The notes under the pieces were generated by a model, which was given only the letters and a program-made list of their open reading frames with translations, was not told the DNA's origin and ran no database searches. Made by a program: the position numbers and the translations under genes. A stretch of DNA of 12,782 bases from CADEFX01 sp050260355. Lineage in GTDB: Bacteria; Pseudomonadota; Alphaproteobacteria; Rhizobiales; Hyphomicrobiaceae. Of the stretch, positions 1-6,187 are shown piece after piece. The stretch spans positions 1 to 12,782 of the forward strand of contig JBLNBZ010000042.1 in the NCBI GenBank assembly GCA_050260355.1. The letters run 5' to 3'. Position 1 is the first letter of the stretch, and the number at the start of each line of letters is the position of its first letter.

Positions 1-10
1 GGTCACGCAG

Positions 11-391
11 GTGACGCCGTCACCCGTTCGTTCGACGCTGTCACCCGAGGCCGACGACGACCTCGGTCCCAACGTGGTGCGGCTCGTGCGCCCCAATGCC
101 GTGACAGTCAACTCGATCGAGGAGTTCGCCGCCCGCTGTTTTGATTATCATCCGAACTATGTCGAGCGGGCCGACAATATCCTGCGCGCCTACTCGTTGC
201 TCACCAGCGAGCTGCCGCACGAATCGCCGTTCTTCAAATCGTTTCTGGCCGCCGTGCAGCCCTATGGCGCTATGAAGGCGCGGCGCAATCGCTACTATCG
301 CCAATACGAAGGCTTGCGTCTCAAGCCCGCCATTTTCCGCATCGCGCCGCACAGCTCGGAATGGAGGTTCTTCGGTGCCCAAAGCGCCTGA
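11..391 (+). CDS. Hypothetical phage protein, 5' end uncertain
   Basis: I do not recognise this 126-residue protein. A GTG at 11 is the first start candidate, but the frame is open back to the window edge, so the gene may begin upstream and be cut off. The N-terminus (residues 1-25) is polar and probably disordered; the rest looks like a compact mixed helical domain with many aromatics and a basic stretch (KARRNRYYRQYEG, about residues 89-101). No catalytic motif or membrane segment is visible. The last codons contain GGAGG at 363-367, which lies at ribosome-binding distance from a small overlapping reading frame. Being followed by hairpins and a long gap suggests it ends an upstream transcription unit. 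The coding frame is well supported by composition; function unknown. Confidence 0.7.
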   Translation: MTPSPVRSTLSPEADDDLGPNVVRLVRPNAVTVNSIEEFAARCFDYHPNYVERADNILRAYSLLTSELPHESPFFKSFLAAVQPYGAMKARRNRYYRQYEGLRLKPAIFRIAPHSSEWRFFGAQSA

Positions 392-458
392 GCCCGTCGG
401 CCGGTCGGGCGGGCCCCGGGCCGGCGGGCAGGACGTGCCGCACTATCGCGTGCCGTAG
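375..458 (+). CDS. Possible 27-residue small protein
   Basis: A GTG at 375 opens a 27-codon frame ending at TAG 456-458. It overlaps the 3' end of the preceding gene by 17 bp and has a near-perfect Shine-Dalgarno (GGAGG, 363-367) seven bases before the start, which is why I list it. The peptide is Pro/Gly/Arg-rich (begins MPKAPEPVGRSGG if GTG is read as Met) and has no visible domain. It could be a real coupled microprotein, a leader peptide, or a chance frame with a good ribosome site. Two hairpins follow. Confidence 0.4.
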   Translation: MPKAPEPVGRSGGPRAGGQDVPHYRVP

Positions 459-468
459 AGCATCATCC

Positions 469-506
469 GAGCGGGTCGCCGTCCGGGCGACCCCTACAAC
501 CCGCTC
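469..506 (+). terminator. Nested GC hairpin, possible terminator
   Basis: GGGTCGCC (473-480) and GGCGACCC (486-493) form a perfect 8-bp stem around a 5-nt loop. The outer bases GAGC (469-472) and GCTC (503-506) can also pair; alternatively GAGCGGGT (469-476) pairs with ACCCGCTC (499-506), so two structures compete. No U-run follows, so intrinsic termination is uncertain. It begins 10 bp after the small reading frame ends. It also contains GTC-N11-GAC at 475-491. Confidence 0.4.
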
Positions 507-634
507 CCTGTGTCCGCGCGTGGCGCCTGGAGCGACGCACAGCGTTATGCGTTACGGCGACGGCCGGCAGCTCCCCCTCATGCCGGCAAGCCCTGAAAGA
601 CAAGGGGTCGATGCCAGACATCGCAAAATCTGCC

Positions 635-656
635 GGGCCCGCCAGCGTGCGGGCCC
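635..656 (+). terminator. Perfect 8-bp GC hairpin, possible terminator
   Basis: GGGCCCGC (635-642) and GCGGGCCC (649-656) pair perfectly around a 6-nt loop. Only two T residues follow directly, with a TTTTT run about 20 bases further on, so it is not a classical intrinsic terminator. It may still block read-through from the left into the replication operon. Confidence 0.4.
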
Positions 657-745
657 TTCAGTCTCCGCCGTCTGAGTTTTTGTGTCTCCCAAGCGACAAG
701 CGAACGCGATCTGGCGGGGAGCGCGTGCAAAGCGGGGGAGAAGAC

Positions 746-762
746 TTCCGCCGGGTCTAGGT
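746..762 (+). repeat. Direct repeat copy 1 (TTCCGCCGGGTCTAGGT)
   Basis: This 17-mer matches 849-864 except for one extra G, about 103 bp apart. Its right part forms the left half of the GTC-N11-GAC palindrome at 755-771. It is preceded by AGAC, giving AGACTTC, which also occurs at the right edge of the second palindrome. Confidence 0.6.
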
Positions 763-771
763 CGGTGCGAC
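755..771 (+). promoter_or_regulatory. GTC-N11-GAC operator-like site A
   Basis: GTC (755-757), 11-bp spacer TAGGTCGGTGC, GAC (769-771). It shares the left half GGTCTAGGT with the site at 857-873 and lies 124 bp before the helicase start. A repressor or activator site is an inference from recurrence at several gaps; the cognate regulator is not identified. Confidence 0.4.
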
Positions 772-848
772 ACTCGACGCTCTTCGCCTCCGAGTCTTGC
801 GTTGCACGAAGGGCCCTCGAGCGCGGGCCGATCGGCACTTCTACTGCG

Positions 849-864
849 TTCCGCCGGTCTAGGT
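849..864 (+). repeat. Direct repeat copy 2 (TTCCGCCGGTCTAGGT)
   Basis: Second copy of the repeat at 746-762, lacking one G. It overlaps the left half of the palindrome at 857-873. Confidence 0.6.
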
Positions 865-873
865 TCTATAGAC
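857..873 (+). promoter_or_regulatory. GTC-N11-GAC operator-like site B, next to helicase start
   Basis: GTC (857-859), spacer TAGGTTCTATA, GAC (871-873), followed by TTC so that the right flank reads GACTTC as in the perfect palindrome at 4781-4803. The self-complementary octamer TCTATAGA (865-872) sits inside. The site ends 22 bp before the helicase GTG, so a bound protein would overlap a likely promoter or early leader. Confidence 0.5.
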
Positions 874-878
874 TTCTC

Positions 879-896
879 AGAGCAACGGAACGCCTG
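879..896 (+). promoter_or_regulatory. Shared 5' leader/ribosome-binding element, copy 1
   Basis: AGAGCAACGGAACGCCTG ends at the first base of the helicase GTG. The same element with two substitutions lies on the minus strand at 12098-12081, just before another gene. ACGGA is the only Shine-Dalgarno-like part, so the rest of the match is not explained by ribosome binding alone. Confidence 0.5.
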
Positions 897-2305
897 TGGC
901 CGACAACGTCCGTCCCTTTCGCTACGAGCCTCAGCCGCTGGGCAACACCGCCTGCGAGGCCGGCATCATTACCGCCCTCCTCATCGACAACAGTCTGCTC
1001 AAGGCCTACTGCGGCCGACTCGCTCCCGCCGACTTCACCGACGAGTTTCATGGTTTCGTGTTCGCCTGGATCAGCGAGCTGGTGACGGCTGGCCGCTTGG
1101 CCGATGCCGCCTGCCTGCAACCAGTGATCGCGGACAAGACCATCGGCAGCGTCAGCGGCGCCGAATATCTGAATCTGCTGGCCAAGGTCGAGGCGCCGAG
1201 TAAGGACAAACTCGCCGGCTACGTGGCGGAGGTGGTGCGCTATGCCGGCCAGCGCCAGCTCATCAACGCCGCGCAGCGCTTGAGCGTCAGCGCCCAGGCC
1301 AAGGACGCCAAGCTCAACGACCTCGTGGCCACGACCACCCGCGACTTCGAGGCGGCCCTGATCAAGGCGCGCAGCGCCAACGACACCAGCCGCTCCTCGA
1401 GCGAGGCCATCAGCGACGTCATCACCATCATGCGCCAGCCCGACCGGCCGCGCGCCTTGCGCACGGGCCTTGCCGCGCTCGACGGCCTGATTGGCGGTCT
1501 GGAGCCCGGCCACTTCGTCATTCTGGCGGGACGGCCCGGCTCGGGCAAGACCATGACGGCCCTGCAAATTGCCCTCAACGTGTCGCGCCTGCCCAATCAT
1601 GCGGTGGGCTACGTCTCGCTGGAAATGGCCGACACCGAGATTGCCCACCGCGTGCTCTCGAACCTGAGCTGGGAGGCGGAGCCCGAGCGCGGCATTCCCT
1701 ATGCGCGCATCGTCAACGGAGATCCGCGCGATGCCGACACGCTGGAACGCATCGCGCAGCGCCACACCCCCTTCGACATTCTGGACAAGTCCGGGCTGTC
1801 GGTGCCCGAGATCGTCGCCTGGACGCAGGATCTGCAGCGCCGCCGCGCACTCACCGGCCGCACCCTCAAGCTGCTGGTGGTCGACTACCTGGGCCTGCTG
1901 CGGCCGAGCCTCACCTATCGCGGCAACCGCGTGCAGGAGGTGAGCGAGATCAGCCTCGGCTTGAAGAATGCCGCGCGCGAGCTCGGCATTCCGATCCTGG
2001 CGCTGCATCAGCTCAACCGCAGTGTGGAAAGCCGCGACAACAAACGGCCGCTGCTCGCCGATCTGCGCGATTCAGGCTCCCTGGAGCAGGACGCCGACAA
2101 AGTCATCTTCACCTACTACGAGGCCTACTACCTGCGCCAGAAGGAGGATGACGTGCAGGCCGAGGCCGCACGTGAAGAGCGTCACAGACAACTCGAGCAC
2201 AACCTCGAATTGATCGTCAGCAAGAACCGGCAGGGGCCGACCGGCACCGCCAGCGTCGGCGTGTGGATGGATTGCAACGTCGTCATCGACAAGAAGCGGG
2301 CCTGA
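896..2305 (+). CDS. dnaB: Replicative DNA helicase, DnaB family
   Basis: 469 residues, close to the usual DnaB length. It unwinds DNA 5'-3' as a hexamer at the replication fork. The N-terminal DnaB domain covers about residues 14-115, a linker about 145-185, and the RecA-like ATPase domain the remainder. Visible motifs: Walker A AGRPGSGKT (211-219), the H1a segment SLEM with the catalytic Glu at 243, Walker B LLVVDYLG (327-334), H3 ALHQLNRSVESR (369-380), DLRDSGSLEQDAD (389-401) and KNRQGPTG (443-450), typical of the H4 region. GTG at 896 is chosen because VADNVRPF leads straight into the LGNTACE segment where DnaB proteins start. It sits behind the operator-like site at 857-873 and a shared leader, and heads an operon with the DUF1376 protein and primase. 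A phage-encoded copy is inferred from the neighbours. Confidence 0.95.
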   Translation: MADNVRPFRYEPQPLGNTACEAGIITALLIDNSLLKAYCGRLAPADFTDEFHGFVFAWISELVTAGRLADAACLQPVIADKTIGSVSGAEYLNLLAKVEAPSKDKLAGYVAEVVRYAGQRQLINAAQRLSVSAQAKDAKLNDLVATTTRDFEAALIKARSANDTSRSSSEAISDVITIMRQPDRPRALRTGLAALDGLIGGLEPGHFVILAGRPGSGKTMTALQIALNVSRLPNHAVGYVSLEMADTEIAHRVLSNLSWEAEPERGIPYARIVNGDPRDADTLERIAQRHTPFDILDKSGLSVPEIVAWTQDLQRRRALTGRTLKLLVVDYLGLLRPSLTYRGNRVQEVSEISLGLKNAARELGIPILALHQLNRSVESRDNKRPLLADLRDSGSLEQDADKVIFTYYEAYYLRQKEDDVQAEAAREERHRQLEHNLELIVSKNRQGPTGTASVGVWMDCNVVIDKKRA

Positions 2306-2374
2306 GCCATGCGCAAGACCCCGCCACCTTTACCCCAACCTCTCGATTCAGCACGTCACAAACAGGAGCCAGCC

Positions 2375-3700
2375 ATGCTGCAAACCGGCTTGATCGATCT
2401 TACCTACAAGTCGGGCATGACCTATGCCCCGTTCTATCCCTCCGACTGGCGCAGCGGCTGCGCGGTGCTGACGCTGGAGGAAGAGGGGCTCTATGTGCGC
2501 GTGTGCGCCTATCAATACGACACCGGCCAGCCGATCCCCGATCACGACAGCACGGCGGCGCGCCTGCTCAACGTCCAGATCCACAAGTACCGCAAGGTCA
2601 TGGGCGCGCTCATCGCCAAAGGCAAGATTGTGCGTGCCGAGCGCAACAACCAACGCGTGCTGTACAACGAGCGCGTGATGCGCGAGCTCGAGCGCTATCA
2701 CGCCAAGCAACTACTCAAGGCGCAGAAGCAGGCGGAGCGTGCTGGACAAGGCGTGCTGCCGCTCGGCTCAACGCGCGGATTGACGGCGCAACTGACGCGA
2801 GGCGCTGCTACAACTGTAGACGCAACCCCGGGGTCAACCCCCCCGGTTACCCCCCCAGTAACCCCCCTAGTTACCCCCCCAGTAACCCCCCCAGTTGCCA
2901 ATTCGCAACTCGGGGGGTTGACCCCAAAAAAACCCAATCAATTCAACGAAACCAAGGGGGAGGGGTCCCCGCCAAATGCGTCGAGGGTGCCCGACATACC
3001 AGAATCCAGAATCCAGAATCCAGAACCAAAAGGAGAGTCCTCATCCTCAACTGCCACCGAGTCTGGGGCTCGCGCGCAAGCGCGCGCGGCAGCAGCCGCA
3101 GACCCATGGGGTTTGGAGGACGGCGACACGCCGGGTGGGCGGCTCACGCGCGCCATGGTGAGCTTCATCGCTCGCCACGCCCACGTCAGCCTCGATCGGG
3201 CGCGCGAGATGCTCGCCAACAACATCGTCATCTATGGCGCCGACGTAATGGCCGAGGCCTTTGCCGGCGTCGAGGCAACGATGGCGACGCAGCCGGTGGC
3301 GCGCGCCTACCCTTATCTCCTGAAGGCGGCGCGCCTCATCAAGGCGCAACGCCACGCTCTCGCGCAGAATGGCCCGCAGGCGGCCCAGGGAGGCCCGCCA
3401 GGGCCGCGTCCGCGCTTTGATGGGGGTGGAGACCGGGGCGATCGCGAGCCGCCCCAGGAGTTCCGCAATCCCCTCATGAAGCGCGAGTACCTGCCGCCGC
3501 CGGAAGAGTACAACGACGATCGCTGGCGCCGGCTGCTGGCGATCATGTTTGGCCCCGAGGCCTCGCACCGTAACGCGCCCTGGCCGCAGCGGCTCGGGCC
3601 TGCGCCCGGCGAGGCCGGCTGCATGGTGCCGGCCCACATCCTCGCCGAGTTCGGCGGAGCGGAGCATTTGGCCAAGGATCTGCGCGCGAGGCGCCCGTGA
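2375..3700 (+). CDS. DUF1376 replication protein, probable replisome organiser/helicase loader
   Basis: 441 residues from ATG 2375, which has AGGAG at 2364-2368. A longer form from ATG 2309 is possible but lacks a comparable ribosome site. Residues about 17-105 match DUF1376, with the signature YPSDW, LEEEGLYVRVCAYQYDTGQPIP and a winged-helix-like segment. A Thr/Pro/Val repeat linker (about 150-175) and low-complexity stretch to about 245 follow, then a second conserved-looking helical part (about 260-325) and a C-terminal patch around DDRWRRLLAIMFGP. Position between helicase and primase, with two DNA-binding-like ends joined by a flexible linker, suggests a lambda O/DnaT-like role; that is inference. 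The linker DNA carries iteron-like repeats. Its stop overlaps the primase start by 3 bp. Codon use in the linker (C-runs, A-runs) differs from the rest. Confidence 0.85.
   Translation: MLQTGLIDLTYKSGMTYAPFYPSDWRSGCAVLTLEEEGLYVRVCAYQYDTGQPIPDHDSTAARLLNVQIHKYRKVMGALIAKGKIVRAERNNQRVLYNERVMRELERYHAKQLLKAQKQAERAGQGVLPLGSTRGLTAQLTRGAATTVDATPGSTPPVTPPVTPLVTPPVTPPVANSQLGGLTPKKPNQFNETKGEGSPPNASRVPDIPESRIQNPEPKGESSSSTATESGARAQARAAAAADPWGLEDGDTPGGRLTRAMVSFIARHAHVSLDRAREMLANNIVIYGADVMAEAFAGVEATMATQPVARAYPYLLKAARLIKAQRHALAQNGPQAAQGGPPGPRPRFDGGGDRGDREPPQEFRNPLMKREYLPPPEEYNDDRWRRLLAIMFGPEASHRNAPWPQRLGPAPGEAGCMVPAHILAEFGGAEHLAKDLRARRP
2830..2925. repeat. Iteron-like 12-bp repeats framed by a 14-bp inverted repeat (candidate origin)
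   Basis: Four tandem 12-mers at 2846-2893 alternate GTTACCCCCCCA and GTAACCCCCCYA; a degenerate fifth copy TCAACCCCCCCG precedes them at 2834-2845. Arms GGGGTCAACCCCCC (2830-2843) and GGGGGGTTGACCCC (2912-2925) are perfect inverted repeats bracketing the array, and AGTTGC (2893-2898)/GCAACT (2905-2910) form a further small palindrome. The array encodes the VTPP repeats of the DUF1376 linker. Tandem iterons inside a phage initiator gene next to an A/T-rich patch are the layout of lambda-type origins; origin function here is inferred. Confidence 0.6.
2926..2955. other. A-rich patch beside the 12-bp repeats (candidate unwinding element)
   Basis: This 30-bp stretch, starting with seven A residues and then AATCAATTCAACGAAACC, is about 30% G+C by count, in a clearly high-GC gene. 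It directly follows the repeat array, where a DNA-unwinding element would lie if the array is an origin. It encodes the polar linker segment KKPNQFNE. Confidence 0.4.
3001..3021 (+). repeat. Three tandem copies of the 7-mer AGAATCC
   Basis: AGAATCC is repeated three times and followed by AGAACC, inside the linker-coding part of the DUF1376 gene (encoding PESRIQNPEP). A 7-bp unit does not preserve the frame if copies are gained or lost singly, so copy changes would frameshift the protein. Probably a slippage-prone low-complexity tract. Confidence 0.6.
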
Positions 3701-4746
3701 GCTTTCGCGACAAGGCGCGCCGCTACCGCGAGGCGCTGGGTTGGCCGGTGTTTCCCCTGCACGGCATCGTCGACTTCGGCAGCGACGAGGCGCGCTGCAC
3801 CTGCGGGCGGGTGGACTGCGAGCGTCCAGGCAAGCATCCGCGCATCCGCAAGCGCGATGGCGGGCGCGGCATGCTGGATGCCACCACCGACGCCGATCAG
3901 ATCGACGCCTGGGACGAGCTCTACCCCGACGCCAACCTGGCCATGCCGACGGGTGCGGCCACCGGCATCGTCGTGGTCGACATCGATGGTGAGGACGGCG
4001 CGGCGAGCGTGGCCATGCTGGCGCGCATGAACTACGACTTGCCGGCGACGGCGACCGTGTTTACCGGACGCGGGCGCCATCTCTACTATCGCTGCCCGGC
4101 CGGCCTCAAGACCAGCGCCTCCAAGCTCGCCAAGGGCATCGACATCCGCGCTGATGGCGGTCAGGTCGTGCTGCCGCCCTCGCGCCACATCCGCGGCACG
4201 CTCTATCGCTGGGCGCCCTCGCCGCTCGAGTGCCCGCTACAACCATTGCCCTTGTGGGTTCCTCGGCTCATCGACGAGATCGACCGCCATCGCCTCAAGG
4301 AGAAGATGCGCCGTTACGACGACATGGGCTATGGCCCGCAGGACGAGGCGGGCGAGAGGGAAGGGCCCTCTCCCTCGAGGGGGAGGGAGGGAACGCCGGC
4401 GTCAGGGCCACCCCGGCCGATGGGGCAGGCGCGGCCGGGTCGGTCGCACTGGAGCCCGCCACGCTCGGGTCCGCCCAGTCGCCAGTTGCCGCGCGATGCC
4501 GATTGGGCGCGCCGGCGCATTGCCGAGCTGGCGCAGGTGGTGGCGACGACGGCGCCCAACTCGCACCAGCGCAACCACACGCTCAACCGGCAGGCTTTCA
4601 TCGCCTTTCGCATTGCGCACGAGGTCAATTTGCGCGAGACCGAGGTGGAGGCGGAAATGATGCGGGCGGCGCGTGCCTGTGGCCTGTCGGCGTTCGAGGC
4701 GATGAGTACGATCCAAAGCGCCCGCCACGGCGCGGCTATAGGTTAG
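3697..4746 (+). CDS. Bifunctional DNA primase/polymerase (AEP, prim-pol)
   Basis: 349 residues from a GTG that overlaps the preceding stop by 3 bp, implying coupled translation. The N-terminus (about 1-190) is a prim-pol domain: a Cys/His cluster CTCGRVDCERPGKHP (34-48) common in this family, NLAMPTG (80-86), the metal-binding VVVDIDGED (92-100, with D95 and D97), GRHLYYRCPAG (126-136, H128), and GIDIRADGGQVVLPPS (147-162). It would make primers, or extend them, for the neighbouring helicase. Residues about 214-260 are a Pro/Ser/Arg linker partly encoded by a GC palindrome, and the C-terminal helical part (about 265-349) contains NSHQRNHTLNRQAF, often seen in phage primase tails. No helicase domain is fused, in keeping with the separate DnaB. 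Well supported. Confidence 0.92.
   Translation: MSFRDKARRYREALGWPVFPLHGIVDFGSDEARCTCGRVDCERPGKHPRIRKRDGGRGMLDATTDADQIDAWDELYPDANLAMPTGAATGIVVVDIDGEDGAASVAMLARMNYDLPATATVFTGRGRHLYYRCPAGLKTSASKLAKGIDIRADGGQVVLPPSRHIRGTLYRWAPSPLECPLQPLPLWVPRLIDEIDRHRLKEKMRRYDDMGYGPQDEAGEREGPSPSRGREGTPASGPPRPMGQARPGRSHWSPPRSGPPSRQLPRDADWARRRIAELAQVVATTAPNSHQRNHTLNRQAFIAFRIAHEVNLRETEVEAEMMRAARACGLSAFEAMSTIQSARHGAAIG
4366..4387. repeat. REP-like GC palindrome inside the primase gene
   Basis: CCCTCTCCCTC (4366-4376) and GAGGGGGAGGG (4377-4387) form an 11-bp palindrome with one G-T mismatch and no loop. The same arms, CCTCTCCCTC and GAGGGRGAGG, recur at 8474-8509 around a 12-nt loop. Here the sequence encodes part of the primase linker (GPSPSRGREG), suggesting insertion of a mobile palindromic element that kept the frame. 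Confidence 0.5.
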
Positions 4747-4780
4747 GGGCGTGTGGCAGATCGCTCACAGTCGCGCGCCG

Positions 4781-4803
4781 GAAGTCCATAGTCTATGGAC
4801 TTC
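4781..4803. promoter_or_regulatory. Perfect 23-bp palindrome, operator-like site C
   Basis: Arms GAAGTCCATAG (4781-4791) and CTATGGACTTC (4793-4803) are exact inverted repeats around a single T. The GTC-N11-GAC core is 4784-4800. It lies in the 140-bp gap between the primase stop and the HNH-like gene, 83 bp before the latter's ATG. A dimeric regulator site is the most natural reading; there is no U-run for termination. It is the most symmetric member of the set and the best reference for a consensus. Confidence 0.6.
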
Positions 4804-4886
4804 GTGGGCGACTGCGGGCATCGTCCTGCTTTCTGGTCTGCCGAGGGCGCGATGCCTTTGTTTCCCATGAAACGTGACGTGGGCTG

Positions 4887-5276
4887 ATGGATCGTGGCCG
4901 CCGGCAGCGGTGTGCGTTTTGTGGCGTCGTCTCGCGGGGCGCCTACTGCGGCGTGGTGTGCCGGATTATGGCCCACTGCGCTGGCACGAGCGATCCCGGG
5001 GCGTGTTGGATCTGGGTCGGGGCGCGGCGCAAGAACGGCTATGGGCTCATGCGCGTGCGCCTCGACGGGCGCTGGGTTGTGCGAAACCCCTGGCGCGTTA
5101 TGTATGCGGCGCACTATGGCGAGGTGCCGCCGGCGGGTCATGTGCGTAACGCCTGTGGTAGCAAGAACTGCTGTAATCCCAAGCATTTGGTGATTGGCGT
5201 ATCGAGTCTGGCTCTGGCGGGTGAGCAACTGCTGCGAGGGGACGGCGATGCTGATCGACTTGAAACGGGACGCTAA
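4887..5276 (+). CDS. HNH-like zinc-finger protein, first His replaced
   Basis: 129 residues. The central part resembles phage HNH_3-type nucleases: ACWIWVGARRKNGYG (39-53), then GHVRNACGSKNCCNPKHL (84-101). The second N (N97) and last H (H100) and the paired Cys (C90, C95) are present, but the position normally occupied by the first His (as in VxHxC) is Asn 88. That residue is the general base in HNH enzymes, so activity may be lost or altered. Extra N-terminal Cys (9, 12, 21, 25, 31) suggest a second metal site. The ATG at 4887 has only a weak ribosome site, and a start nearer residue 28 (MAHCAG) is possible. The 3' end overlaps the next gene by 29 bp. HNH affiliation is moderately sure; nuclease activity is not. 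Confidence 0.7.
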   Translation: MDRGRRQRCAFCGVVSRGAYCGVVCRIMAHCAGTSDPGACWIWVGARRKNGYGLMRVRLDGRWVVRNPWRVMYAAHYGEVPPAGHVRNACGSKNCCNPKHLVIGVSSLALAGEQLLRGDGDADRLETGR

Positions 5277-5772
5277 CAGGATCGGCTGGGTTGAGATTGC
5301 CTATGATTCGCTGATGCGCGACCGGGAGGCGGTGCGCACGCTGATGCAGCGCCTGGTGGTGCTGCATGCGTATTGTCTTCCTGCTGAGAACCGCGTGCGC
5401 TATCTGGCGCTGAGCGAGGACTTCGATCCGTGCGTCTCGGAGCATCCGTGGCTCTCGATCTCACACGCGCTCGATGTGCCGTTCTACGACGTGTGGCTCG
5501 AGCACAACGGGCGCACCGTGCGCTTCGAGCGGCGCAGCGGCACGGCCTGCGCGCGCATCATGGCAACGGTGGAGCCTGTGGCTCCTGCGGGCGCTCCGGC
5601 TGACGGCGCGCGCGCTGGGCCCGAGGCTGAGCCTGCGCGCCAGCCGATGACGGCGGCGGAGATTGCCGAGCAGCGCAAGATCGACAAGCGCTTTGCCGAC
5701 CAGCCCATCGAGCGGCTGCCACGCAAGAGCTTCTACATGCCGAACTGGCCCAAGCCGTCCTGGTACGACTGA
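5248..5772 (+). CDS. Hypothetical protein, N-terminal domain plus charged tail
   Basis: I do not recognise this 174-residue protein. ATG 5248 is chosen for its ribosome site GAGGGGA (5236-5242) and because upstream codons lie within the HNH-like gene's end. Residues 1-110 look like a folded alpha/beta domain (IGWVEIAYDSLM, RVRYLALSEDFDP, YDVWLEHNGRTVRFERRSG). Residues about 120-150 are Ala/Pro-rich linker, and the C-terminus is basic/aromatic (KSFYMPNWPKPSWYD), a tail that may bind a partner. No membrane segment or catalytic motif is visible. It sits between HNH-like and VRR-NUC genes, so a role in phage DNA metabolism is possible but unproven. Confidence 0.75.
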   Translation: MLIDLKRDANRIGWVEIAYDSLMRDREAVRTLMQRLVVLHAYCLPAENRVRYLALSEDFDPCVSEHPWLSISHALDVPFYDVWLEHNGRTVRFERRSGTACARIMATVEPVAPAGAPADGARAGPEAEPARQPMTAAEIAEQRKIDKRFADQPIERLPRKSFYMPNWPKPSWYD

Positions 5773-5782
5773 AGGTCCAGGC

Positions 5783-6187
5783 ATGAGCGATCGCACCGTT
5801 AAGGGCCGCCTGGCGCGTTTGCTCGCGTCGCGGGAATTGTCGGAGATGGCAATTCAGCGCGCGGTCATCAAACATCTGGAAGCGCGCGCCGTGGCCGATC
5901 TCGTGTGGTTCCATCCGGCCAACGGCGAGGCGCGTCATCCCGTGACGGCCGCCAAGCTCTCCGGCATGGGCGTTGTGGCGGGCATTCCCGATCTGATTCT
6001 GATCGTGCGCGGGCGCGTCTTCGCGCTCGAGCTCAAGTCGCTCAACGGACGCATCTCGAAAGTTCAGCTCGCCATGCACGAACGCCTGCGGGCGGCCGGC
6101 GTCACCATCGCCGTCAGCCATGGGCTCGATCAAGCCATCGCGCAGCTGGAGGCCTGGAACCTGCTGAGGAAGACTGTCTATGCATGA
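5783..6187 (+). CDS. VRR-NUC domain nuclease
   Basis: 134 residues from ATG 5783, with GAAGG upstream at 5771-5775. The protein is essentially a lone VRR-NUC domain of the PD-(D/E)xK superfamily: EMAIQRAVIKHLE (21-33), the metal site GIPDLILI (67-74, D70), then FALELKSLNGRISKVQ (80-95) with E83 and K85 as the ExK pair and Q95. Stand-alone VRR-NUC proteins are frequent in phages near replication genes and are thought to be structure-specific (e.g. branch-cleaving) nucleases; the substrate here is not shown. All expected catalytic residues are present. Its stop overlaps the dUTPase start by 8 bp, implying coupled expression. Confidence 0.9.
   Translation: MSDRTVKGRLARLLASRELSEMAIQRAVIKHLEARAVADLVWFHPANGEARHPVTAAKLSGMGVVAGIPDLILIVRGRVFALELKSLNGRISKVQLAMHERLRAAGVTIAVSHGLDQAIAQLEAWNLLRKTVYA

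Larger units (their letters stand above)
459..895. other. 437-bp gap before the replication operon: hairpins and operator-like repeats
   Basis: I see no convincing gene here on either strand; the open frames have unnatural Arg/Ser/Pro-rich translations. The stretch holds a nested hairpin (469-506), a GC hairpin (635-656), a 16-17 bp direct repeat (746-762 and 849-864), three GTC-N11-GAC palindromes (475-491, 755-771, 857-873), and an 18-nt leader abutting the helicase start. This layout fits a terminator plus a regulated promoter region for the rightward replication operon. No strong -35/-10 pair is evident; TATAGA at 867-872 is the best -10-like hexamer. Confidence 0.6.

Noticed and set aside
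844..872. Sigma-70 promoter CTGCGT-N17-TATAGA before dnaB
   Set aside because: The -35 match is poor; the -10-like hexamer is part of the palindrome, so I did not list it as a promoter.
682..1203. 173-codon plus-strand frame before and across the helicase start
   Set aside because: Arg/Ser-rich translation and overlap with the certain DnaB frame mark it as a chance frame.
866..2008. Long minus-strand open frame opposite dnaB
   Set aside because: It is a GC-rich shadow of the helicase coding frame; the plus frame has all DnaB motifs.
2846..2893. Tandem repeats as a CRISPR array
   Set aside because: Units are 12 bp with no unique spacers and lie within a coding region.
2263..3420. 385-codon plus-strand frame overlapping the DUF1376 gene
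   Set aside because: Arg/Pro/Ser-rich, no recognisable fold, and the overlapping frame carries DUF1376 with a good ribosome site.
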